Of a stretch of 64,000 nt of DNA, positions 22,527 through 33,677 are shown piece after piece. How positions within the stretch are numbered: the first letter of the stretch is position 1; every line of letters starts with the position of its first letter. The stretch spans positions 31,348,401 to 31,412,400 of the forward strand of contig NC_087067.1 of the NCBI RefSeq assembly GCF_963678635.1, given 5' to 3'. The notes beneath the pieces are model-generated. The model saw nothing but the letters and a program-made list of their open reading frames with translations, was not told the origin of the DNA and searched no databases. The DNA comes from Symsagittifera roscoffensis (lineage: Eukaryota > Xenacoelomorpha > Acoela > Convolutidae). The translations under genes and the position numbers were made by a program.

Positions 22527-24029
22527 TTCTGTTAATATTGTCTAAGGTTTTTATTCTTGAGCGTATTCCGTGACAAAGCATACTTGCTCCGCGCCCCATC
22601 TTTATAGTTTCATTGATTTATCACACAATATCAAATTATGAATACTTGAATAACTCCGAAATTAGTTAATGCACTGCGATTCTTTTCCAACTGAGAATTT
22701 TTTTATTCTTCATGAATAAACTGTGTCACCGATTTAAAAAAAAAAAATTCAGGATGTTGCCAAGATATCCATGGTGACTTGATCTTGGTGACTTGATGGT
22801 ATTACAAGATTATGCTATTTCCTCTGAAGATCTTGATAAGATCTATCGAAAATTAATTGGAAATATTATTACAATATAGTTTGAAGTCAACCTGTCACAA
22901 AGTCGGAACATTCAGGCCTTTGCCCTGACATAAGCAGTCTTTGTTATTATGATATGCATTAAGCTGGTCATAGAAAATAAGTTAATAGTTTATTTAGGAG
23001 AGTAATATTATACAGACAGGTAAACAATAAACTTCGTTGTAAATTAAGCAATATTTGAGACTTACTGTTGAAACGTGTCTCGCATTCATTTGAAATAGAT
23101 ATTGTAGCTTTGAAAAAAAATTGTATTCGGGCGCATACTAGATAACGCTACAAAACAAACTCAGCTGCATCAACATTAGTTAAGACGAAACGATAAAAGA
23201 ATGGCGATTGAACTCGGCTACTGGAAGTCTTGAGCGCTCTGAGAGCCAATCAGAATGCTGCTAGAGTACCTAGAGGGGCCATACGAGTGGAAATATTACG
23301 AGTTTGACGATATCGCAGGTTGGTTTGAATAGGATATAATCTAGAGATAGTTTTTCCGAGCTTACCCTGGACGATTTTCCAGTCCATGGCCATTTTGAAA
23401 TACATCGGAAGGGAACCTGGGATGTTTGGGGTAGAGACAAATTAATGAAAGAAATAACAAAACAGGTGTGACGTAAACTAAAATTAAAAAAAAACAACGC
23501 ACAAGTAATGGATGCGCAGCATTAGCCAGAATGATGCAAAAGCATGAATCTAGAGAAATATTAACAGAATGATAATCATAATCCTAAAATTAAGAAAAAA
23601 TTGGATTGGCAATGGGCGCATTTTAGGATCCGCGTCATTACCGCCAACAATTTCGAGCATATTAATAAATAATTCATTGCAGTAGTTCACCGCAGACACA
23701 AAAAAAATTATCCCAGACAAAACCCAGGGCAGCTTTTTTGGCAACGAGATACCTATTGATCTTTTTAGAATCCAAATCAAAACTGAAAAAGTTTTCATAT
23801 GACACCTCGTTTAAGCCCGTATGAATTTTTTTGGCTTTCACAATCGGCTGGAAAAAAATCTGAGTGGTCGGCATCAGAAAAAGTATTTGATTATATTCTT
23901 GAGATTTTCCGCAGTAATAAAACAATGAAGAAAAAAAGAAATACACTAAATGAAAATCGATCGCACTATCAACAGATAAAGTACGAGGCTTTGGTTACTC
24001 TAGTTCACACTAAATTTATAATTTTTGAA
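22527..24029. repeat. 1.5-kb tandem duplication, copy A
   Basis: It begins ATTCTGTTAATATTGTCTAA and is followed head to tail by copy B at an offset of 1,503 bases. The two share long identical blocks, for example AGTTAATGCACTGCGATTC and ATGGCCATTTTGAAATACAT. Copy A has extra sequence near 22,980-23,030. Its possible exon (see 24,825-24,978) is broken by frameshifts. Confidence 0.85.
22898..22948 (-). repeat. Inverted copy of the 594-bp unit head, in duplication copy A
   Basis: On the minus strand it reads AAGACTGCTTATGTCAGGGC, then AAAGGCCTGAATGTTCCGAC. This is the unit-head motif of the array at 20-21.7 kb, with the hairpin partly kept. Confidence 0.65.
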
Positions 24030-24396
24030 ATTCTGTTAATATTGTTTAAGATTTCTGCTCCTGAGAGTACTCCGTGAAAAAACCAACTTGCTCCGCGCCC
24101 CAGCTTTATAGTTTCATTGATTTTTCGCACAATCTCAAATTATGAATACTTGAATAACTCCGAAATTAGTTAATGCACTGCGATTCTTTTCCAACTGAGA
24201 ATTTTTTTATTCTTCATGAATAAACTGTGTCACCGATTTTAAAAAAAAATTCAGGATGTTGCCAAGATATCCATGGTGACTTGATCTTGGAACTCTTGAC
24301 AAGATTATGGTATTTCCTCTGAAGATCTTGATAAGATATCTATCGAAAATTAACTCTGGAATAATTATTACATTACAGTCTGAAGTCAACCTGGCA

Positions 24397-24447
24397 CCAA
24401 GTCGGAGCATTCAGGCCTTTGCCCTGACATTAGCAGTCTTTGTTAGT
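24397..24447 (-). repeat. Inverted copy of the 594-bp unit head, in duplication copy B
   Basis: Counterpart of 22,898-22,948. The minus strand reads AAGACTGCTAATGTCAGGGC and AAAGGCCTGAATGCTCCGAC. Confidence 0.65.
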
Positions 24448-24824
24448 ATGATATGCATTAAGGTGGTTATAGAAACTAACATTTCGTTGTAAATTCAGCA
24501 AAGTTTGAGACTTACTGTTCAAACGTGTCTCGCATTGATTTGAAATAGATATTGTATCAGCAACTTTGAAAAAAATTAGTATTCGGGCGCATACTAGATA
24601 ACGCTACAAAACAAACTCAGCTGCATCAACACTTTAGTTAAGAGGATACCATAAAAGAATGGTGATTAAACTCGGCTACTGGAAGCCTTGCGCGCTCTGA
24701 GAGCCAATCAGAATGCTGCCAGAGTACCTAGAGCAATACGAGTGGAAATATTACGAGTTCGACAATATCGCATGTTGGTTTGAATAGGATAAGTATAATC
24801 TAAAGATAGTTTTTCCGAGCTTAC

Positions 24825-24978
24825 CCTGGATGGTTTTCCAGTCCATGGCCATTTTGAAATACATCGGAAGGAAACCTGGGATGTTTGGGGGAGAGACAAA
24901 TTCAGAAATAACAAAACAGGTGTGACGTAAAACTAAAATTAAAAGAAAAACAACGCACAAGTAATGGATGCGCAGCAT
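24825..24978 (-). CDS. Candidate first exon encoding a signal-peptide-like start
   Basis: From an ATG at 24,978 the minus strand reads 51 codons and then meets a donor-like CCAGG|GTAAGC at 24,824. The first 20 or so residues (MLRIHYLCVVFLLILVLRH) are strongly hydrophobic after a short basic start, as in a signal peptide or anchor. Next come SPPNIPGFLPMYFKMAMD. In duplication copy A (about 23,330-23,520) the later part and the donor are conserved, but the hydrophobic start is shifted out of frame. I found no following exon and do not recognise the protein, so this may be chance in repeated DNA. Confidence 0.2.
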
Positions 24979-25490
24979 TAGGCAGAATGATGCAAAAGCA
25001 TGACTCTAGAGAAATTTTAACAGAATGATAACCATAATCCTAAAATTAATGAAAATTGGATTGGCAGTGGGCGCATTTTAGGATCCGCATCATTACCGCC
25101 AACAATTTCGAGCATATTAATGAATAATTCATTGCAGTAGTTCACCGCAGACACAAAAAAAATTTATCCCAAACAAAAAACCCAGAGCAGCTTTTTTTGG
25201 CAACGAGAAATCTATTTATTTTTTTAGAATCCCAATCAAAACTGAAAAAATTTTCATATGACACCTCGTTTAAGCCCGTATGAATTTTTTTTGGCATTCA
25301 CAATCGGCTGGAAAAAATCTGAGTGGTCGGAATCAGAAAAAATATTTGATTATATTCTTGAGATTTTCCGCAGTAATAAAACAATGGAGAAAAAAAGAAA
25401 TACACTAAATGAAAATCGATCGCACAATCAACAGATAAAGTATGGGGCTTTGGTTACTCTAGTTCACACTAAATTTATAATTTTTGAAAT

Positions 25491-26650
25491 TTTTAATGTT
25501 TATAAATTAAATGTCATCGTTTTTTTTCGCGGGAGGATGAGGCTACTTAGTCTCATTTGGTTAACCAATGGATTCCTCAAAACTAGGCTTGATTCTTAAA
25601 AATTATTTGAAAAAACTAAATCGTGCCAATTTATTTCACTGCTTTTTATGTTTGAGCTACTTTTTTTAAATTAACGCTTCACATAAAATACTTGATATAA
25701 CTAAAAATTAGCAGAAAAAATACTGAAAGTTTTAAATGGAACAATTTTCCAACCGCTTCAACTAGCAAAAAAAATGGTTAAATATCTTTTAAATCTTCAG
25801 TGAAAAGGCTTAACTATGACATTTTTTAGCCCAATCTGATCTAAATTTTTGGTAGCTGGTAATGCGCGGGAAAAAACGGCCTTAAACTTAATTTTTTTTA
25901 TTTTTCTGTGATTGCATAAAAAAGAGTACTCGGTTTATGTTAACGGCTTCAAAGTTCTTAGTACAGAAGATGTTAAAGATGAACTTTAATGTGAAGCAAA
26001 TGCAATTTTTCGAGACTATTGATTTTTGGGTTGTAGTATAAGCTACGCGATGATGTCATCTCAATTGGTGAAGCCAAATGTGGTCAATTGGAGGAGAACA
26101 ATACAGATGATGTCATCTGTGTTTTTCTTCTCATATTTTTACACAAATGCGTGTTTTTATCAGAAGCTGATACGAGCTGTTAACCTAATTCATTAAGTCA
26201 CATCAAAAAGCGGCACATTTTTAGTACCCCTGAAGCTAAAATCTGGCATCATTTGTTGCTTTAATGTTTTTTTTTTAAAGTGGGTTACAATTGGAAGTTG
26301 CGGCTATGATTATTTTGTAAAACATTTTCGATTCTATGCAGAAAAGTCATAAAACAAAAAAGAAACAATGAACATGTACGACGTGAGACGTGATAAAAGT
26401 TGTTCTGTGAAGGGTAAAAACATGTGTGATTAATTATCTGATGTCGCCAGCAGTAAAAAAAAACTATACGAATGTTTCTAATATTTAATTGATGTTCATA
26501 ATAATTTTCTTGCCTGAAGGAGTTGAGCGTTTCTAGTTTGATTAACGGTAAAAAAGGATGATTTTTTATCCAAACTTGTCAAAACACTTTAATTTATCAC
26601 ATTTTAATTTAATGCTTTATGAGAACCAAAAATTTGAATAACCCCCTAGC
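25491..26650. other. AT-rich stretch, no gene recognised
   Basis: No domains, tRNA-like boxes or internal repeats were found that I can support. Confidence 0.35.
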
Positions 26651-26735
26651 CCTCCTCTCTCTTTCTTTCTTTCTTTCTTTCTCTCTATCTCTATCTCTCT
26701 CTCTTTCTCTCTCTCTCTCTCTTTATCTCTGCAAA
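26651..26735 (+). repeat. CT/TTTC microsatellite
   Basis: An interrupted pyrimidine tract of CTCTCT, TTTCTTTC and CTATCT units. The plus strand is almost free of G across the tract. Confidence 0.9.
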
Positions 26736-27465
26736 TCGATAAAACCCTAGAAGTGGATAAACTCAGGTTGCAGATTAAAAACGCACACCAACCTTTCTAA
26801 TCCAAAACACTAATGAATGGCATAAAAATGGTAGCCAGAAGTCATCTGCCTCCGATTTCTAAATGGGATTTGAAATGGCGTAAAAACGATTTTACCCTAC
26901 TCCATGTTTCCTTCCATTTTTTGAGGGCCTTGCGGGAAAAAAATCTTAAAATAGATTCTTTTTCTCTTAAAAGTTTTTTCAGTTCTCTGTTCAGAGCAAT
27001 CATAAATAAATATTGGAATGGTAATCGTAAGATATCATTTTAAAGCCTTTTCATACTGATTCGAACAACCTTAATTTTTTCAAAAAAATATCCCAGTGTC
27101 GAAAAAAACTCGTATACGTTTTCTGAGTTTCAGTTCATTTTAGAGCGAGTAAAGCAAACAAAGCAAGCGAGCAAACTTTATATAGAACGATAGGCAATGG
27201 AATTTCAGGCTTACTCCAGTCTTGGTAATAAAAACCGTAGCTTTGCTAATAAAATCTTCAACAACTCAAAAAGTATTTACAAAAAAATGAAAATACATTT
27301 CAAATTAAATAAAAAGTATGATTGACAAAACTAATGCCCACTTTGCCTGTTTTCTTGGGGTTTTCTAATACGCTAAATTTTACGCTTTTGTCGAATCTTT
27401 TTTTCACGAAGCGCACAAAAAAATGATATCTGTTTTTTTTAAGATATAGTCGGAACAATATGTGC
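26736..27465. other. AT-rich stretch, no gene recognised
   Basis: Nothing recognised. A short AATGGCATAAAAATGG string at 26,815 recalls the arms at 17.9-18.3 kb but is too short to classify. Confidence 0.3.
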
Positions 27466-27469
27466 TACT

Positions 27470-27735
27470 TGTACAGCAAACGACAATACCTGTTGTTCTG
27501 ATCATTTAAGAAAACAGGCGCTGACTGGATTCGAGCCAAGGCCCTAAGCCGTCAACTAATTTTCGTAACTAGTAGTTAAAATTAAGTTTTCAAAAAAGTA
27601 AGCCTTTTTGCTGGAGAATTGAAAGCTGCAAAAACAATTTAGTGGTTTCATTAAACTAGCTGTGATTCAAAAAAGTTTATATTCCGATTTGATAACGCTT
27701 GCTAGTCGCAAGCGTCATAATTTTGTTTAGCAATT
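27470..27735 (-). repeat. SINE-like unit, inverted relative to 13.3-13.6 kb
   Basis: On the minus strand it starts with an ACGCTTGCGACTAGCAAGCGT hairpin variant (8-bp stem, about 27,695-27,715) and TCGGAATATAAACTTTTTT, matching 13,328-13,375. It then has a B-box-like GGCTCGAATCCAGTC at about 27,525-27,545. Confidence 0.5.
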
Positions 27736-28039
27736 TTTTACGTTCAAATACAGAAGCATTTTTTACGCAAAGTTGAGACCATTATTGTTCTGTAAATCAG
27801 TTTCGGAACTTAATTCAAATATTTTTTTTTCGATAATATTTCGAGACAAATGGAACAAAACGTCCTGATAAATCCGTATTGTCGAAATTCTTGCCGCAAG
27901 AATGAAAAACGGCAGGTTCAAAGTCCAGTAAAATCTTTTCGGTATAACACTCGGATGCATTTTTCACAAAATTTCGAAGCAAGAGTAGGTTAATTTTATC
28001 AGAAAAGAAACATAGATACAAATTGCTGCAATAAAGCCT

Positions 28040-28415
28040 TGGCACGGTTAACCGGTTAATGAAAAAATGACCGAGTAAAAAATTATAACCGATGATTTTT
28101 TGGGCAAAGGAGGAGACTATTTGCTTGTTTCGATTCCCGCAGTTTCACGCTCTTGCTTGGCATTATCTGCAAATTCCGGCAGTTACTGCGAGTTCTGACT
28201 TCGAAAATATAACTTGTCACAAACGAATGTCTCTGAAAACTGAGGTTGCTGAAATTCGAATATTTCTACATGGGATTATCAAACGACATTAGGTCGAATA
28301 AATTTTTTCTTCAAAAGTCTTTGCTTTCTCCAAAAATTAACCGGTTAACCGGTTCATTTGCATCGTTTAAACGGTTACTGAATAAAATTAACCACTATAG
28401 GCCTTAGCTGCAATT
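28040..28415. mobile_element. Small element with GGTTAACCGGTTAA termini (tentative)
   Basis: CACGGTTAACCGGTTAATG at about 28,043 faces AATTAACCGGTTAACCGG at about 28,335, with AAGCCTTGGCAC and AAGGCCTATAGTG-like strings outside on opposite strands. The arrangement suggests imperfect terminal inverted repeats around about 370 bases. The interior encodes nothing recognisable. Confidence 0.4.
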
Positions 28416-30515
28416 CAAGGTTCCAGAGGTTCTAATAAGCGTCAAATAATTCATCAAGGCATTTCAGGGTCACCATAACTTTCAAATTACAACCACCTCA
28501 TCATTTCTGTCACAGCAGTTGCATTGCACGTGTTCCTCTGATAATTTGAGAAAAATGGCTGTAATTTTTAGTGGACTCATTCACTGTTTTTGCTTCAAAT
28601 GAACTTTGTACGAACCAGTTTTACGAAACAATTTCCAGATATTCAGTTGATTAAAAAAACTTTCTGGTGTAAAATACACTTCTTAGTCTGGCGTGATCAA
28701 TACGACTTTTTTGTAAAATAAGCCGAAATGATTCGTTCCATTCTCTCACTTTAGAAAAAAAGCTGGAGTAATTGTGCGCACGATAAATTTTTAGAGCAAT
28801 TTTTAATGAACCGCAAAAACAGAAAAAAACTTCAAAAAAAATTAGGTTTACCAAAATGTCTGTTCTAAAACAAGACATTTGATTATTGAACTATCAACCA
28901 AAAAAAACTTTCGATGCAAAAACAAAACCCACTATTTTCGAGCAGACACCAATTCAGCTAAATTTGATTAATTTTGACAGACACACATGGTCGGATTTAT
29001 TTAATAAAAAAGGAGTCGCGCTAAGTTTGAGCTTAATTTAATTTACAAAAACTTACAAAAAAGATGAGCAAAAATACAAAAAAAAGTATCTTCTAAGCTC
29101 CTCTAAACGAATTCAAATTCAAGCGTTTTGAAGCAAATAAAACCTTCAATTTTGTTCAACTTTCTCAACAACAAAAAACATCTGAAAAACTCAATAATTA
29201 AAAGATTCATATTTAAGAACAATTTTTTTTTTACAAAAAAAATTTTTTTTTTGAATTTCATGAGAAACAAACGAATTGAAAAATTCTGCAACATGAGTTG
29301 GCGCTGATAATATCTGTACAATTTTTTTCCTGAACTAAATCGAGAAACAAAACTAAAAATTTTTTGCGGGCAAAATTTATCCAGAATAAAATTCCACGGA
29401 CAAGCACATTCACCCGAGAAAAGTGAGCCCACTGAGCCACGAAAATATGCTCATGTTTAAGCTTATATCCGTTTCATCCCAAATAGGTCATCTGGGTTGA
29501 GTGCCCATGAAGAGATCAATTCTACTTCCATCAAGCTACTTAAATCAAAACATAAATTTTCGCTGCAATTATCTAAGAAGTTTGTGGCATCACAATGTTT
29601 CGTCGTAACTATTCTTAGACGAGCTGTTGCTAAAAAAATTCAGACGAGCTTTTGTTCGGAATCAATTTCAGTTTGCAAAATGAAAAGAATACCAATTAGA
29701 TACAATTTTTTAACAAATCCTCTCGAAATTTTTTTTATCAGATGTAATTTTTTTCGTTCAAAACAATTAAAGTGTGTGCTATGCAAAATAATTTTTTCAA
29801 ATTTTACATTAATATTTTTCGAATTAAAAAAGATAATTTGAAAACGCTCAGCAAATAGTTCGTTGTTGCAATAATGTCATAAAAATTTTTCTCGCTGACT
29901 TTTTAATTCATTTCAATCACAATTTTAGATAATTTATGCCATAATGAGGATAATAGATAAAAACTTCAAAAACTAACTATAAAATTCAGCAATATTTTTG
30001 AAACTCAACTACCACTGCTAAAACAAATATTTTACACAGAGCTGCAATTCTCAAACACAAATATGAAAACGTCAAAATGTCTGATAAGAGCCTAAGAAGA
30101 TCAAAGAAGACAGGAGGAAAGAAGGTTGAAATTGGGCCTGGAAACTGCAAATTCCGCTGTGTTCCGGAATCAAACAACCCAGCCTCGAACTTAAAAGTCG
30201 CACACCCTTTGAGCCTGAACAAGTCTTTAAATTTGTTCTAAGAAATACTGGAGGCCAGCCAAAGCTGGAAATAACTGTTTGATAGTTTTTGAATTTTTTG
30301 TACTGATGCGGGATGAAGTAGGTAATTTCAAAAATTTAAGAATTGGGCTTCCCCAAAATCTTAGTTGTTGTTCTATTAAAAAATGAGTGAAAATTTTCGT
30401 GATTTGGAATTTTCCCACAAACCTTTTTTTTGTTCAAATTTTAAGGCTTAGCATCTCATGCACGGAGGAGTCTCACAACCTGTTGCCATGACTAAACCCT
30501 TGATACCAGCTTGAG
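28416..30515. other. AT-rich stretch, no gene recognised
   Basis: Many short open frames arise from A/T runs. None shows a domain or shares sequence with another part of the window. Confidence 0.35.
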
Positions 30516-30519
30516 TTGT

Positions 30520-31360
30520 TTTCGAGAAGTCAAAAAGTTTGAAAAAATGGACAAGAAATCCAAACATTGACTTTTCTGTCCGAGAGTCAATTTTTTGTAT
30601 GAAAAACATTTGGGCGTAACTTTTTGTTCTACCCATTGAAACTAAAATCTCAGATTTGAAACAATGGTTTTCGAGAAAATAATCATCAATAATGTGAAAT
30701 AAGAGTCCAAGATTTTAAGTTCAACTGATAGAACAAGTTGTGGGGAGCTCCCCTGAACAAACGGCTACGCCCAGAACTTTTATACAAAAATTTATGGCCA
30801 TCATAAAAGTCCAATTGTAGAATTTAAGACCGTTTTTATACAAAAAGAATGACTCTCGGAGAAATCAATTTTGTGACCGTTTTTTTGAATTTTTTCTCAA
30901 AAATTACCCTTGTTTTAATGGGTGGAACGGGTTGTGGGAAGTTCCCTGCATCAGCGGTTATGCCCATATTTTTTTACACAACAAGTTATGGCCCTCGAAA
31001 AAAATAAATCTTTTGATCGTTTTTTGAACTTTTTTTTGACTTTTCTCGAAAACCTCTTTTTCAAATCTGAGATATGGTTTCAATGGGTGGAACAAAAGAT
31101 TATGCCGAAATGGTTTTTACTCAAAAATTTTGACTCTCGGATCTAACTGATACGTTAGTTTTTGAGAAAGGTCAAAAAGTCTTTAGAAGTGGTCTAAAAA
31201 CCGACAATTAGACTTTTCTGAGAGCCATAACTTTTTGTTTAAAAAGTTTGGGCGTAGCCGCTTATTTAAGGGAGCTTCCCACAATTTGTTCTATCCATTG
31301 AACCCAAAGTCATAGATTTGGGAGGTTAGTTTTTGAGAAAAAGTTTGACAAAATTTCGTC
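30520..31360. repeat. Diverged repeat units in both orientations
   Basis: TTGTTCTACCCATTGAAAC (about 30,622) and its complement GTTTCAATGGGTGGAACAA (about 31,077) mark units of roughly 200-250 bases, with GACTTTTCTGTCCGAGAGTC-type and GGGAGCTTCCCACAA-type blocks between them. At least three units are present, two in one orientation and one or more in the other, so the segment could fold on itself. Confidence 0.55.
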
Positions 31361-31929
31361 CACACACGTTTTCGAAGGCTGTAGAAAGTGGGGTAAAGTA
31401 AAATGAGACTAGGGAATTATGCAGGCACAGAGGAGAGTTAGCAGCATTCTCATTGGTACCAATTGTTTGGAAAGCGGTAGATTAGTTTTTGAGAATAAAT
31501 TTTTGAAAAAAATGAAATAACTTTCAATAGCGTCTAAAAAATCAAAGGAAAAAAACTTTAAAAAACCCGATCCCATACATTTTCATATCAAACAAACAGA
31601 AAAATCATTGCCACCTATAAACGAGTCTGAAGTGATAACTAAGCTTAAAACAGCAATTTACAGAAAAAATTAAATTGTCCCAAACACCACATGATTTTAC
31701 CGAATGTACATCTGGCCGGATTTGATCGCTGGACCAAAAATCAATCTTAGTAGCTTGATATACTCAAGTTATTCTGATGATTTCTTTGCGGAGTTTTTAC
31801 CGGGAAAAGTATAATACCCGGTATTAAAATTCTCGCTAATCGCAAAAATTCAACAAGGAGTTCAAATGCACTTCTTAAACACGTGCAGAAAGCAGCTCCA
31901 AAGGTATATAAGAAAAGGTTGAAATAAGC

Positions 31930-32010
31930 CTGAAATAATAAAACTTATTTGTTATTCGAACCTACGATCTCGAACTTTGCAGACTCACTTCCTCTCATAT
32001 GTATTACGGA
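31930..32010 (-). repeat. tRNA-like SINE head, minus strand
   Basis: On the minus strand GAGGAAGTGAGTCTGCAAAG is followed by GATCGTAGGTTCGAATAAC, a good B-box match, at a spacing that resembles the unit at 17,235-17,340 (AGATCGTGTATTCGATCCC). Confidence 0.4.
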
Positions 32011-32239
32011 TACCTAAAGGTTTCCTTAACAACCACCAATAAACTAGCCACACAAACTAATAAATTACCAATTCCAAGCAACGAAAAAACATAGCCAATT
32101 AAAGATTGGAAAAGAGTAATGAACGCTAGTACACAGAAAAAAAACAGGTGGTTGAAAAAACCTCAATTTTCGGATTTCAAAGATCTGCCCTTTGAACACT
32201 TGGAATTTCTAGAACAATTTATTTTTAGCGCTTTTTTGA

Positions 32240-32520
32240 TAACATGAGAAAATTGGATCAATAGGTAAAGGTTTTATTCCGCTACGAAATCTTAAAAATA
32301 AATTCCACTTTCGAAACTAGAATTCGTTCGTTTTTTCGCGCCAATTCACATTCATATTTGGAGAGTGCTATTTACGTCACTTTCAGCAGATGAATTTCAA
32401 TTGAACTCAAAAACTGCATTATACCTAGGTGCATCAATATTTAAAGATTTTTTCCTGAAAAAAAAAACAAAAATCAGCAAGACGTATATGAAAGTCTTCA
32501 CAACGGACATTACGCTTAAT
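32240..32520 (+). repeat. Dispersed repeat near NAA35, member 1 (downstream of the gene)
   Basis: Shared order: GAAAATTGGATCAA, CTTTCGAAACTAGAA, AATTGAACTCAAAAA, TTTTTCCTGAAAAAAAAAAC and AAAGTCTTCACAACG. The same chain of motifs, diverged, recurs at 33,238-33,430, 35,033-35,290 and 37,160-37,400, all in this orientation. No other function is evident. The rest of 31,361-33,473 holds no gene I recognise. Confidence 0.5.
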
Positions 32521-33237
32521 AAATTGTTTGCTAAAAACGACATTAAACTTTCGACTAATAGATTAGGAGTCTCGTCTTTCCATCTGTGCCACGGTTGTGT
32601 TGCTTGAGAATTGGCAAATTGTAGCCACCAATAACGCAGAACAGATGCTATGAAATTTCCAATTCTACAGCTCTTGATAAAAGCAAAACGTCCAACAAAT
32701 AAACATTTTTGAAATTAACTGGTTAAAAAAAAGAATCAAATTTTTACACTACGCTGACTTATGTTAACAACCCGTTAACTGAAAAAAATTTTCCTTTTTA
32801 AGATGCTTTAGAACATCTGAAGACAATTTGTCAGAAGTTATCCTGAACAGGCCCTCAAATTTGCCGTGATATTGAACAGTAAGCTGCATCTTGAGCAGAA
32901 ATGTTTCCTCAATAAAAACAGACAGATTAACTTCGGTTGAATGACTATAAATCTGCCTGCTATCGTCATTTATCGTTTTTGCTGTGAAATAAGAAGTGTC
33001 TGAATTCGGAACAAGTATGTCTCCTCATACTAATACACTTTGACAAGCTCTTCTAGCGTAAAACGTAAAAAAATCCTCATTTCTCAAGGTGAACATAGCG
33101 TACAGACTGTTAATGAACAAGGATACCAAAAAATAGTGGTATTTGACGATTTTTCGAAATCGGGAGAAAGCACATCCTTGAAGCTCTAAATTTCTTATTT
33201 CCTACTCTTTTCTTTTTGACTTTTTATCATTACGCTA

Positions 33238-33430
33238 ACTCAATTAAAGAAAACGGGATCAACAGAAAACCATTTCATTCCAAAGAAAACAAAAGCCCAA
33301 CTACGAAAAACCAATTTTGAGCTTGATTAAGTTTTAGAAACTTTTTCCTGAAAAAAAAATCAAAAACCACACGACCTAAATAAGTGATAATTGACATTGT
33401 TCATTACCACTCAAAAACAAGGCGAAAAAA
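33238..33430 (+). repeat. Dispersed repeat near NAA35, member 2 (just beyond the stop codon)
   Basis: It contains GAAAACGGGATCAACAG, CTTTTTCCTGAAAAAAAAAT and GACATTGTTCATTACCACT, parallel to members 1, 3 and 4. It may overlap the NAA35 3' untranslated region. Confidence 0.45.
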
Positions 33431-33473
33431 ATGAACTATGGTGATTAAGGTATGTACAATATAAAAGTGAGTT

Positions 33474-33677
33474 TTATCTTGAGTCTAGCTTGAAAACTGG
33501 CCAATTTGAGTACTGAGGGTGGAACTCTATTTTGAACTGCAAGTGGCGCCTGAAGTCTTCTGAGTTTTCTTCCTTTTCCTCTCTGGGCCACTTCTGCAGA
33601 ATGAGGTTTAGCACAATTAAGTTATTGGAGCTGACCTTGAACATGAGTTCGACCTCGTGTGGCACATTACTTGCCCC
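33474..33677 (-). CDS. NAA35: NAA35 exon 9 (terminal)
   Basis: The acceptor is TTGTTTCAG before 33,677. The exon reads GASNVPHEVELMFKV through to WPVFKLDSR and a TAA at 33,476-33,474. It corresponds to the C-terminal end of vertebrate NAA35, where a PDHEVNRI-type segment and a PVVKL-type terminus are found. 67 codons plus stop. Confidence 0.85.
   Translation of the reverse strand, partial: GASNVPHEVELMFKVSSNNLIVLNLILQKWPREEKEENSEDFRRHLQFKIEFHPQYSNWPVFKLDSR

Larger units (their letters stand above)
24030..25490. repeat. 1.5-kb tandem duplication, copy B
   Basis: Collinear with copy A, from ATTCTGTTAATATTGTTTAA to the ACTAAATTTATAATTTTTGA string at about 25,470. It diverges from copy A by scattered substitutions and several small indels. 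Confidence 0.85.

Noticed and set aside
23799-24077. Plus-strand frame MTPRLSPYEFF..., with a partial copy at 25,258-25,599
   Set aside because: The two copies differ by a frameshift in a T-run within the first 15 codons and share no recognisable domain. It is probably non-coding duplicated DNA.
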